Assembly: GCF_014698115.1 (NCBI RefSeq)
Contig: NZ_JACJSJ010000080.1
Coordinates: 1-39,451 of the forward strand
Length of the DNA: 39,451 nucleotides
Direction of reading: 5' to 3'
Source: Nostoc sp. FACHB-973
GTDB lineage: Bacteria > Cyanobacteriota > Cyanobacteriia > Cyanobacteriales > Nostocaceae
The position numbers and the translations under genes are program-made. Below the pieces are notes generated by a model. That model saw only the letters and a program-made list of their open reading frames with translations. It was not told the origin of the DNA and did not search any database. Shown here in pieces: positions 32,398 to 39,451 of this stretch (the first letter of the stretch is position 1; each line of letters begins with the position of its first letter).

Positions 32398-33258
32398 GTG
32401 AATACAAAACTCCTCATTTCTCCTCAAGAACTCACGTCGCTGTTAGCAGAAAAGTCATCACAGACTGTGATTGTCGATACGCGAAGTCAAGAAGATTATG
32501 CTATTTCTCATATTCCTCAATCCATAAATATTAGAGATTTTTTCACCTATCTTTTAGAGAATTCTTCCCCAGCAGGATTAAAGGAATTGCAAGAGTATTT
32601 TGCAGAAATTATGAGCAGGGTAGGAATATCTGGTACAGAAAAGTTAATTGTTTATGAAGATGCTTTAAATAAAGGTTATGGTCAATCTTGTCGAGCAGCT
32701 TTCTTACTGAAGTATTTGGGTTGCACTCAGGTATCTATTTTACACGGAGGATATAAAGCATGGCTCAAAGCAGGATTACCTACTACCGATGAAGTACCAA
32801 ACCGTGAAAGTAGCATATTTAGATTACATCCCAATGCTGACATAATGCTTACTACTGCCGAAATGTTGGAAGCAATTGACAACCCAGCAATTATTAAATT
32901 AGATGTGCGCGATCGCAATGAATGGCTTGGGCTGAGTTCTTCTCCCTACACTCCTGATTTTTGTCCTCGCAAAGGTAGAATCCCAAACGCAGTATGGTTA
33001 GAATGGCATCTTCTGATGAATTCTGAATCGGAAATTCCCACGTTTCGATCGCCAGCCGAAATCCAAGAAATTTGCCAGTCACTAGGTATTACTTCAGAGT
33101 CTATTGTGTATATTTACTGCTTTAAAGGTTCAAGGGCTGCTAATACATTAATAGCCCTTGAACAGGCAGGAATTTCTGCTAGAAATTATTTTGGCTCTTG
33201 GAATGAATGGTCTCGTGATTTTGCACTACCAATTGATAGCAGAGTAATGAGCGCATAG
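32398..33258 (+). CDS. Two-domain rhodanese sulfurtransferase
   Basis: 286 residues, two rhodanese domains. The first has VIVDTRSQEDYAISHIPQSINI; the second, catalytic one has YCFKGSRAANTL, with the active-site Cys in a CFKGSR loop. Thiosulfate sulfurtransferases typically have CRKGVT and mercaptopyruvate types CGTGV, so the donor cannot be named. The start is GTG at 32398; the nearby ATG at 32390 reads into a stop after three codons. It may be part of the hydrogenase island but could equally serve sulfur transfer elsewhere. Confidence 0.9.
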   Translation: MNTKLLISPQELTSLLAEKSSQTVIVDTRSQEDYAISHIPQSINIRDFFTYLLENSSPAGLKELQEYFAEIMSRVGISGTEKLIVYEDALNKGYGQSCRAAFLLKYLGCTQVSILHGGYKAWLKAGLPTTDEVPNRESSIFRLHPNADIMLTTAEMLEAIDNPAIIKLDVRDRNEWLGLSSSPYTPDFCPRKGRIPNAVWLEWHLLMNSESEIPTFRSPAEIQEICQSLGITSESIVYIYCFKGSRAANTLIALEQAGISARNYFGSWNEWSRDFALPIDSRVMSA

Positions 33259-33292
33259 GTATCGCAAACTCAGTTTCTTACTGTTAGATACT

Positions 33293-33619
33293 TTAATTAC
33301 CCTGATAGCATTTCGAGTTAGGATTAACCGCCCAAGGATGGTTACAGGTACTAAGTTCTTCATCGAAAATAGTGCCCGGCCCACAGTCAAAATCAAACTT
33401 TGTGAATTTTCCATCGCCAAAATCTACGCAACGGTAGAATTTCTTGCAGTCGTTTGGATTGACGAAAAATCCCTCAGCTACACACTCGCCAGCTACTTCA
33501 GTCCTGTTACTATCCGTAGCAGGTGCAGGGCTGGTACTATCAGCTGCGAGTGCAGGGCTAATAATAGCGACGCACATTCCTAAAATCATTGCACAACAGC
33601 ACAACAGTATTTTTTTCAT
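33293..33619 (-). CDS. Secreted peritrophin-type (CBM14) chitin-binding protein
   Basis: 108 residues. A signal peptide (MKKILLCCCAMILGMCVAIISPALA) is followed by a Ser/Thr/Pro linker and one domain with six Cys spaced 11, 5, 14, 12 and 11, holding EGFFVNPNDCKKFYRC, CGPGTIFDEELSTCNH and the aromatic residues typical of arthropod peritrophin-A/CBM14 domains. In bacteria such domains are uncommon. It would be exported and bind chitin or another polysaccharide. It is transcribed against the rhodanese gene, with their stops 34 bases apart. Confidence 0.8.
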   Translation of the reverse strand: MKKILLCCCAMILGMCVAIISPALAADSTSPAPATDSNRTEVAGECVAEGFFVNPNDCKKFYRCVDFGDGKFTKFDFDCGPGTIFDEELSTCNHPWAVNPNSKCYQGN

Positions 33620-33924
33620 GATTTGTTTTTACTTGTAAATTATCAGTTGGCGTACCAATTTGAATATATTCTCAGCATCAAAGCGAGAATGCAAGGACAG
33701 ATAAGACAGTTAAAGAAAAAACAACAGACAGTTAAGACAGTTAAGACACTTAGAGTTGATTTGTAAACAAAAGCATAGTTTTATTTTGCTTGCTTTCCAA
33801 CTTTCGATTTACAGCCTTTTTCATCTATTTGAACCACAATCTTTTGTAGGGTAGCACAGCTGTGCTACCCTACAAAATGTACAAATAATTTGGGATAATT
33901 TATTTTCTGTAAGTCCCTAATCAC
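33620..33924. other. Spacer with GACAGTTAA repeats and half a MITE
   Basis: Short repeats of GACAGTTAA at about 33710-33750, then AT-rich sequence and the palindrome/half-element of 33842-33918. No gene seen. Confidence 0.6.
33842..33918. mobile_element. Partial copy of the 102-base element with a 36-base palindrome
   Basis: TTTTGTAGGGTAGCACAG and its exact reverse complement (33842-33877), then AATTTGGGATAATTTATTTT and AAGTCCCT. It matches the element at 14172-14273 in reverse orientation, but lacks the other end. Confidence 0.8.
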
Positions 33925-34116
33925 TCAAACATCAACATTTATCTGTTCTATCTGTCTAGCAGCTTTATCCCAAAGCTTTGCTGAAGTCTCATCTTGCCAA
34001 TGAGTCCTCAGATTTTCGGCTTTTTTGTGACATATTCGCTCTAACATTTCTAAGATTGCGGATAATGTCAATTGATTAATTAATCCTTCTAAAATCTCCA
34101 TATATTCTTTTTGCAT
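33925..34116 (-). CDS. Small helical protein of unknown function
   Basis: 63 residues, MQKEYMEILEGLINQLTLSAILEMLERICHKKAENLRTHWQDETSAKLWDKAARQIEQI, no signal peptide or membrane segment, mostly helical and charged. A perfect AAGGAGGT (plus-strand positions 34124-34131) stands seven bases before the ATG, the best ribosome binding site in the window, so it is a genuine and probably well-translated gene. I do not recognise the family. It is divergent from hoxW. Confidence 0.8.
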   Translation of the reverse strand: MQKEYMEILEGLINQLTLSAILEMLERICHKKAENLRTHWQDETSAKLWDKAARQIEQINVDV

Positions 34117-34379
34117 GATACTTACCTCCTTAATGTCATCTCATCTCTTCTTAACAAACCCGTATACATGAGTTTTGTATTCTCAAATAATAGATTCAAA
34201 TTTTTCGCGGAGTGTTACTAAGATCCTGCCAGCTTCTACATGCAGTTTAGCCTATTTTGAGTACTCAATTTTGAGAATTTATTTTTAACAGACGAAAAAA
34301 CTGTTGAGTTCAAATATTTCCTCACAATTTCCTCAAGTTTTTTCCCTAACTTGAAACTGGTGTTAGACAGCTAAAAATT
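34117..34379. promoter_or_regulatory. Divergent spacer before hoxW
   Basis: It must hold promoters in both directions. TTGAGTACTCAA (34257-34268) is a perfect 12-base palindrome that might be an operator; otherwise the stretch is AT-rich with no clear -35/-10 pair. Confidence 0.4.
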
Positions 34380-34829
34380 ATGAATTGCAATGTAATAGCT
34401 ATTGGTTACGGTAATGAGTTGCGTAGTGATGATGGCATTGGTCAACGAGTAGCTAAGGCGTTGCATCTATCTAATGTGAAATCTCTTGCTGTCCATCAAC
34501 TGACACCCGAACTTGCCCAAAATTTAGCCCATGCTGATTTAGCAATCTTTATTGATGCTTGTTTCACCTGCCAAAGTTCCCAGATACAAGTAGAACGACT
34601 TTCACCTGCATCTTTCAAGATTATCGCCGGACATATGGGCGATCCGCGATCGCTTTTAGCTCTGACTAAAGCAATTTACGGTTATTGTCCGCCGTCTTGG
34701 TGGATTAAAGTACCAGGAGTAAACTTTGAATTAGGCTACACCTTATCACCAACTGCCGAAACTGGAGTGGCGATCGCTTTACAAAAAGTTACCCAAATTA
34801 TAGACGAAACTTTTAGCGTACTTCTTTAA
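34380..34829 (+). CDS. hoxW: Hydrogenase maturation protease HoxW
   Basis: 149 residues. The HycI/HoxW fold is seen in VIAIGYGNELRSDDGIGQRVAKAL (with the nickel-binding acid of GNELRSDDG) and DLAIFIDACF plus the later GHMGDPRSLLALT. It removes the C-terminal tail of HoxH after nickel insertion. The gene is complete. It lies in the hydrogenase island with the acyl-CoA synthetase 34 bases downstream, probably one transcript. Confidence 0.95.
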   Translation: MNCNVIAIGYGNELRSDDGIGQRVAKALHLSNVKSLAVHQLTPELAQNLAHADLAIFIDACFTCQSSQIQVERLSPASFKIIAGHMGDPRSLLALTKAIYGYCPPSWWIKVPGVNFELGYTLSPTAETGVAIALQKVTQIIDETFSVLL

Positions 34830-34863
34830 AATTTTCCTGAACGCTTACCTGAAACACCAACTC

Positions 34864-37653
34864 ATGCAAAAGCCTATCCAGTCATCCATCGAACACGCCT
34901 ATGATATTTTACGAACCGAGAAAGTTAATCCTCTCGATGCTATCTTTGCCCCAAAAAGTGTTGCGGTAATTGGTGCTAGCGAAAAGGCTGATAGTGTTGG
35001 ACGTACTCTGTTATGGAACTTAATTAGTAATCCTTTTGGTGGAACAATTTTCCCTGTTAATCTCAAGCGCCACAGCATTCTGGGAATCAAAGCCTACCCG
35101 ACTATCTTTGATGTCCCAGAACTAGTGGATTTAGCAGTTATCGCCACCCCAGCACCAACAGTCCCAAACATTATCAGTCAGTGCGTTGATGCAGGTGTCA
35201 AAGGTGCAATTATCCTCAGTGCTGGTTTTAAAGAAGCTGGTGCAGAGGGTGTAGCCTTGGAACAGCAAATACTTGAGCAAGCACATCGTGGCAAAATGCG
35301 GATTATAGGCCCAAATTGCTTAGGTGTGATGAGTCCGCGCACGGGTTTAAATGCGACTTTTGCCAGTACAATGGCGCGTCCTGGAAATGTCGGCTTTATT
35401 AGTCAAAGTGGAGCGCTTTGTACTGCTATCCTTGATTGGAGTTTTCGGGAAAACGTTGGTTTTAGCGCCTTTGTTTCCCTTGGTTCAATGCTGGATGTGG
35501 GTTGGGGAGATTTAATTTACTACCTTGGTGATGACCCGCAGACAAAAAGTATTGTAATTTACATGGAATCAATTGGAAATGCGCGATCGTTTCTCTCAGC
35601 AGCGCGGGAAGTTGCTTTAACTAAGCCGATTATTGTAATTAAAGCAGGACGTACCGCAGCCGCAGCCAAGGCAGCAGCTTCTCATACTGGCGCACTCACA
35701 GGCAGTGATGAGGTTTTGGATGCAGCTTTCCGGCGTAGTGGGGTGTTGCGCGTCAACAGCATCTCTGATTTGTTCGATATGGCGGAGGTATTAGCAAAAC
35801 AACCCCGTCCCAAAGGGCCACGCCTGACAATTGTAACTAACGCAGGTGGTCCTGGAGTCCTGGCTACCGATGCTTTGATTGCTGCTGGTGGAGAAGTTGC
35901 AGCAATTTCTGAAGAAACAACCGCAGCTTTAAATCAAATACTACCAACACATTGGAGTCACGGTAACCCGATTGACATTCTCGGCGACGCTGACCCTCAG
36001 CGATATACCAAAGCCTTAGAAATTGCTGCCAAAGATCCAAATAGTGACGGCTTATTGGTGATTCTGACTCCTCAAGCAATGACAGACCCCACCCAAACAG
36101 CCGAACAATTGAAACCTTACGCACAGATAGCAGGTAAACCCATTCTTGCCAGTTGGATGGGAGGAGCAGACATCGCAGCAGGTGAAATGATTCTCAATCG
36201 TAGCCATATCCCCACATATACTTACCCCGATACTGCTGCTCGGATTTTTAGTTACATGTGGCAGTCTAGTTATAATTTGCGTGGTATTTACGAAACTCCT
36301 GTAATGCCTGAATTTGATTTTGCTTCAGGCATACCAGACCGTAACTGTGTGGAAAAAATTATCCAATCAGCACGTCAGGCACAGCGAACTATTCTTACGG
36401 AGTTTGAATCAAAGCAAATTTTAGCAGCTTATGGTATTCCGGTGGTTGCGACTTGCGTTGCTAAAAGCGAGGATGAAGCAGTTCAATGTGCTGAAACAAT
36501 TGGCTATCCAGTTGTTTTAAAGCTTTTTTCCGAGATAATTACTCATAAAACCGATGTTGGCGGCGTGCAGTTAAATTTAAAAGATGCTGAAGCTGTACGA
36601 CAGGCCTACCGTACTATTGAATCCTCTTTACAGGAGAAATTGCAACGCGACCCTGATTATTCAGACGCGATGAATCACGTCTCTACAAAACTGTTCTTGG
36701 GTGTAACGGTGCAGCCAATGGTAAAAATGGCTGGTTATGAATTGATTATTGGCAGTAGTCTTGATGCACAGTTTGGGCCGGTGTTGCTATTTGGCACAGG
36801 AGGACAGCTAGTTGAGGTTTTTCAAGATCGCGCGATCGCACTTCCACCCCTGAATACCACTTTAGCGCGGCGGATGATGGAACAAACACAAATTTATAAA
36901 GCGCTCAAAGGAGTCCGGGGGCGCAAAAGTGTTGATATGGCTGCCCTTGAACAATTAATGGTGGTATTTAGTCAATTAGTTGTAGAACAGCGTTGGATTA
37001 AGGAAATCGATATTAACCCATTGCTGGCTTCCTCTGAACAATTAATTGCCCTCGATGCTCGAATTATCCTTCACGAACCAAATGTTAAACAAAGCGAACT
37101 ACCAAAGTTAGCAATTCGACCTTATCCTACACAATATGTCAGCAAATGGAGGATGAAAGATGGCACTCCTGTTACCATCCGTCCCATCCGTCCAGAAGAT
37201 GAACCGTTGATGGTGCAATTTCACAAGACACTTTCAGAGGAAAGCGTTTATTTCCGGTATTTTCACTTAATTAAACTCCAGTCGAGAGTAGCCCATGAAC
37301 GGTTGACACGTATCTGTTTTATTGATTATGACCGCGAAATAGCTCTAGTTGTGGAATATCAACATCCCGAAACCCAGACACGGGAAATATTGGCAGTTGG
37401 TCGGTTAAGTAAAATACATGGTACGAGTGAAGCAGAATTTGCGATAGTGGTGAGCGATCGCTGTCAATGCCAAGGTATAGGAACCGAGTTACTACAAAGG
37501 TTACTCCAAGTTAGTCAAGATGAGCAACTAAATAAAATTACTGCTGATATCTTGGTTGATAATTATGGTATGCAAAAAGTTTGTGAGAAACTGGGTTTTC
37601 GCATCGAATGCACAGACGATCCTACTATAGTCAAAGCCCAAATCGATATCTAA
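34864..37653 (+). CDS. ADP-forming acyl-CoA synthetase fused to GNAT acetyltransferase
   Basis: 929 residues. A CoA-binding domain (IFAPKSVAVIGASEKADSVGRTL..NPF) leads to the ligase domain (GFISQSGALCTAILDW; SHTGALTGSDE with the candidate phospho-His at about 275), then an ATP-grasp domain (about 495-715, GYPVVLKLFSEIITHKTDVGGV, EIDINPLL) and a C-terminal GNAT domain (about 760-925, AEFAIVVSDRCQCQGIGTELLQRLL). The arrangement is shared by Pat-type protein acetyltransferases and ADP-forming acetyl-CoA synthetases. Since His is retained, an ATP-making acetate route is possible; a Pat-like regulatory role is equally possible. A repeat is inserted in frame at about residues 600-610. Confidence 0.88.
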   Translation: MQKPIQSSIEHAYDILRTEKVNPLDAIFAPKSVAVIGASEKADSVGRTLLWNLISNPFGGTIFPVNLKRHSILGIKAYPTIFDVPELVDLAVIATPAPTVPNIISQCVDAGVKGAIILSAGFKEAGAEGVALEQQILEQAHRGKMRIIGPNCLGVMSPRTGLNATFASTMARPGNVGFISQSGALCTAILDWSFRENVGFSAFVSLGSMLDVGWGDLIYYLGDDPQTKSIVIYMESIGNARSFLSAAREVALTKPIIVIKAGRTAAAAKAAASHTGALTGSDEVLDAAFRRSGVLRVNSISDLFDMAEVLAKQPRPKGPRLTIVTNAGGPGVLATDALIAAGGEVAAISEETTAALNQILPTHWSHGNPIDILGDADPQRYTKALEIAAKDPNSDGLLVILTPQAMTDPTQTAEQLKPYAQIAGKPILASWMGGADIAAGEMILNRSHIPTYTYPDTAARIFSYMWQSSYNLRGIYETPVMPEFDFASGIPDRNCVEKIIQSARQAQRTILTEFESKQILAAYGIPVVATCVAKSEDEAVQCAETIGYPVVLKLFSEIITHKTDVGGVQLNLKDAEAVRQAYRTIESSLQEKLQRDPDYSDAMNHVSTKLFLGVTVQPMVKMAGYELIIGSSLDAQFGPVLLFGTGGQLVEVFQDRAIALPPLNTTLARRMMEQTQIYKALKGVRGRKSVDMAALEQLMVVFSQLVVEQRWIKEIDINPLLASSEQLIALDARIILHEPNVKQSELPKLAIRPYPTQYVSKWRMKDGTPVTIRPIRPEDEPLMVQFHKTLSEESVYFRYFHLIKLQSRVAHERLTRICFIDYDREIALVVEYQHPETQTREILAVGRLSKIHGTSEAEFAIVVSDRCQCQGIGTELLQRLLQVSQDEQLNKITADILVDNYGMQKVCEKLGFRIECTDDPTIVKAQIDI
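36663..36682. repeat. AGACGCGAT palindrome inserted in frame in the acyl-CoA synthetase
   Basis: AGACGCGAT-GA-ATCACGTCT followed by CTACAAAA, the same unit as in the MITEs at 9087 and 26996 (one mismatch). It encodes DAMNHVSTK between an alpha segment and the conserved LFLGVTVQPM. Confidence 0.85.
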
Positions 37654-37942
37654 GAAATTACTTTCAACAAACAGAATTCAGGAGTCAGGAGTCAGAATTC
37701 AGTTGGGTATTCTGTATGACTGGCGGATAGGGCAGCTTTAGCGAGTATTCAAGCGTCGCGTCTGAATAACCGGGTTTAAGACCCCTACCAAATTGAAAAT
37801 TTGGTGGTCAACAAGACAGTCGCGGGTCTGAATCCCCGACTGATAGCGTAGCGGAAAGCGAGTCAGACGCTCCTACGTCGCTAACGCTTTGCTATCAAGC
37901 CTCTTGATTCTGACTCCTGAATTCTGACTTCTGAATTCTTCT
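37654..37942. repeat. Spacer with facing ATTCAG / CTGAAT repeats
   Basis: AGAATTCAGGAGTCAGGAGT near 37671 faces GACTCCTGAATTCTGACTTC near 37912, an inverted pair about 200 bases apart. Between them are motifs such as AGTCAGACGCTCCTACG. No gene seen. Confidence 0.7.
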
Positions 37943-39235
37943 TCAACGAATACCATCATTATCAATTGCACTGTAGCTATCGTTAGGGAAAAGCCCCAAC
38001 CAAGGGTCAGAACTAGGAGTTAAAAAGAGTTGGGCGTATACTTGCTGATTGAGCGCTTCCACAGTCTTTGTTTGCTTACCCTCCATAAACCATTGATGAA
38101 TTTGGCTGTGCAATACATATTCATTTCTGACTGTATCTAAAGCCATTGCGGCTTCAAAATTTTTCACTATTATCGGCAAATTATCTTTTGGAGTGTTGGC
38201 AGACTGAGACTTTTTAGCTTTAATTAAAGAAATGCTGTTTTGATCTAGCTTGGCATCGCTGGCATACACTTGAGCAATTTTGTTCCAAGCTTCTTGGTCG
38301 GTAATTTCAGCTAAAGCCTTTTGATTTTGTTGGGCATTAGACTGGAGGGCGGTGAGCATTGGTCTTTCAACCATCATTTTAGAAACTGCTAGAGAACTTG
38401 CGGTTTCTGCTGTCGGTGGCTGAGTGGAATTCCTGGGAGATTCCACCAACTTAGGAGGAGACTCGATACCCAAGCGAGATAAATCTGCAAGCCATTGGGT
38501 TTGAATAGAATTGTAGCGATCGCTGTGGTATTTTCTTAAAAAAGCCTCGCGATCGCTTGGTGCAAGTTTGCTATAATCTTTTGCTACCACTTCAGCTTGC
38601 TGTAGCTGACGCACAAATGCTTTGGGGCCATATAACCCTGGAATTGCATCGATTGGGCGACCCGACGCATCTAATACATAGTGAATGCTATTGCCTGTAA
38701 TCGTCCGTTCCAACTTGCGGCCGTCGCCGAAATCAATTGTCACTTTCGGTACAGGACGCACTGATTCCCAGTGCAAAATGAAGCGGTCTTGAAGCAGTTT
38801 AGAAATTTCACTATTCGGGTACAATGCTACCCTGAAAAACCTACTATTAGCACAACTCAAATCGCGATCGAGTCTGCCCAGCAACCGCAGAGAAAGAATG
38901 GGTTTACCAGTGGTTTTGGCAGCAGCTTTGGCTTGTTCTATGTCAGTGTACCAATACAAACGAGAGGCGTAACAGTCCCGTTGTTGGCAGAGTTCGTCTA
39001 ATGCCGTCCGGAGTGCAACAGAAGGTAGAACTGCACCTGAAGAATAGGTGTTTAGCTCATTCGCATGGGATTTGAGAAATACCTGTAACCCATTTGCACC
39101 CTGTTTGCGAAGCACAGAAACTTCTTGAGATAGCTTGGAGGTTTCAGTTGCAGGACTTTGAGCATCAGCTGTCTGCAAGAGAGCCAGGCTAACTAGTATG
39201 AGTACGAAGGAACTTTTGAAGGTTCTAAATTTCAT
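37943..39235 (-). CDS. Secreted protein with thioredoxin-like region, unknown role
   Basis: 430 residues. A signal peptide (MKFRTFKSSFVLILVSLALLQTADA) and a region of about 100-235 that reads like a divergent thioredoxin fold (YWYTDIEQAKAAAKTTGKPILSLRLLG, LLQDRFILHWESVRP, GNSIHYVLDASGRPIDAIPGLYGPKAFVRQLQQA) but without the CXXC pair in the normal position. The C-terminal part (about 290-425) is helical. It is probably periplasmic. I do not recognise a named family. The gene stands alone on its strand. Confidence 0.75.
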   Translation of the reverse strand: MKFRTFKSSFVLILVSLALLQTADAQSPATETSKLSQEVSVLRKQGANGLQVFLKSHANELNTYSSGAVLPSVALRTALDELCQQRDCYASRLYWYTDIEQAKAAAKTTGKPILSLRLLGRLDRDLSCANSRFFRVALYPNSEISKLLQDRFILHWESVRPVPKVTIDFGDGRKLERTITGNSIHYVLDASGRPIDAIPGLYGPKAFVRQLQQAEVVAKDYSKLAPSDREAFLRKYHSDRYNSIQTQWLADLSRLGIESPPKLVESPRNSTQPPTAETASSLAVSKMMVERPMLTALQSNAQQNQKALAEITDQEAWNKIAQVYASDAKLDQNSISLIKAKKSQSANTPKDNLPIIVKNFEAAMALDTVRNEYVLHSQIHQWFMEGKQTKTVEALNQQVYAQLFLTPSSDPWLGLFPNDSYSAIDNDGIR

Positions 39236-39393
39236 AAATTTTTAAGAGGATAGGAGTCCAGGTGTTACCATCACTGACCAGATAAATCTAGTTTAATTTC
39301 TAAGATTGAACAGATGCTGGGAAAGTTTCTGGTGGGGATACAGCACTTGCGTCTGTTATGAGGTACAATAAATTAAAATATAAATACCTTTAA

Positions 39394-39451
39394 ATGAAAT
39401 CCTACTCTGTCGATCTTCGAGAAAAAATAGTTGCAGCACATCTTCAAAAAA
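39394..39451 (+). mobile_element. Start of an IS630-type transposase, cut by the window end
   Basis: The frame begins MKSYSVDLREKIVAAHLQK, the typical N-terminal helix-turn-helix of IS630-family transposases common in cyanobacteria. Only 19 codons are present. The upstream 39300-39393 is AT-rich and may include the insertion sequence's left end, but no terminal repeat can be defined without the right end. Confidence 0.8.

Noticed and set aside
34257..34268. TTGAGTACTCAA as a LexA box
   Set aside because: It does not have the AGTAC-spacer-GTACT form known for cyanobacterial LexA; kept only as a palindrome.

Overview
The window looks like chromosome of a filamentous, probably heterocyst-type cyanobacterium (Nostocales). 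The evidence is the dense scatter of the GCGATCGC (HIP1) octamer, the many seven-base tandem repeats (GGGGAGT, CCCCAGT, AATTACG), a Ycf54 chlorophyll-synthesis protein, a giant Ser/Thr-kinase/AAA/histidine-kinase hybrid, a caspase-like protein and a NAD(P)-linked bidirectional [NiFe] hydrogenase. I cannot name the species.

Layout. 1-2.6 kb (minus strand): ycf54, a SnoaL-like protein, pdxJ and an orphan DUF433 protein flanked by two copies of a direct repeat that seem to derive from the pdxJ upstream region. 2.8-8.8 kb: the 1971-residue hybrid kinase, then about 900 bases of gene debris and palindromes. 9.7-13.8 kb: two Uma2-type nuclease-like genes, a nuclease/transposase remnant, a short HicB-like antitoxin, a 35-base tandem array, and a caspase with its EACC1-like small partner on the minus strand. 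13.8-19.8 kb: a 21-base tandem array, a MITE-like element, an ABC-2 permease, DedA, a membrane protein, a beta-lactamase fossil, a divergent MarR/YdcZ-YdcZ module with clear operators, and a DUF1349 gene coupled to a kinase gene broken by a 112-base MITE. 19.9-24.1 kb: an MFS exporter, an ABC exporter and an unusual 6-phosphofructokinase.

24.5-34.8 kb is the hydrogenase island: hoxE, a 99-residue partial hoxE copy (E'), hoxF, hoxU, a DUF3122-like gene, hoxY, a four-helix membrane protein, a CBS-CP12 fusion, hoxH, a double rhodanese, a secreted peritrophin-type chitin-binding protein (minus), a small protein (minus) and the protease gene hoxW. HoxEFU form the diaphorase, HoxYH the hydrogenase, and HoxW trims HoxH. 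An ADP-forming acyl-CoA synthetase fused to a GNAT acetyltransferase follows hoxW by 34 bases. With the phosphofructokinase upstream this suggests a fermentation neighbourhood: sugar breakdown, H2 release, acetate and ATP. The window ends with a secreted protein of unknown role and the start of an IS630-type transposase.

The least ordinary points are the exact 286-base tandem duplication that created E' while keeping all four cluster cysteines and the overlapping start/stop arrangement; the CBS-CP12 gene inside the hydrogenase cluster; repeats or hairpins in nearly every spacer of that cluster; and repeat elements inserted in frame inside at least three conserved proteins (the hybrid kinase, HoxF and the acyl-CoA synthetase).
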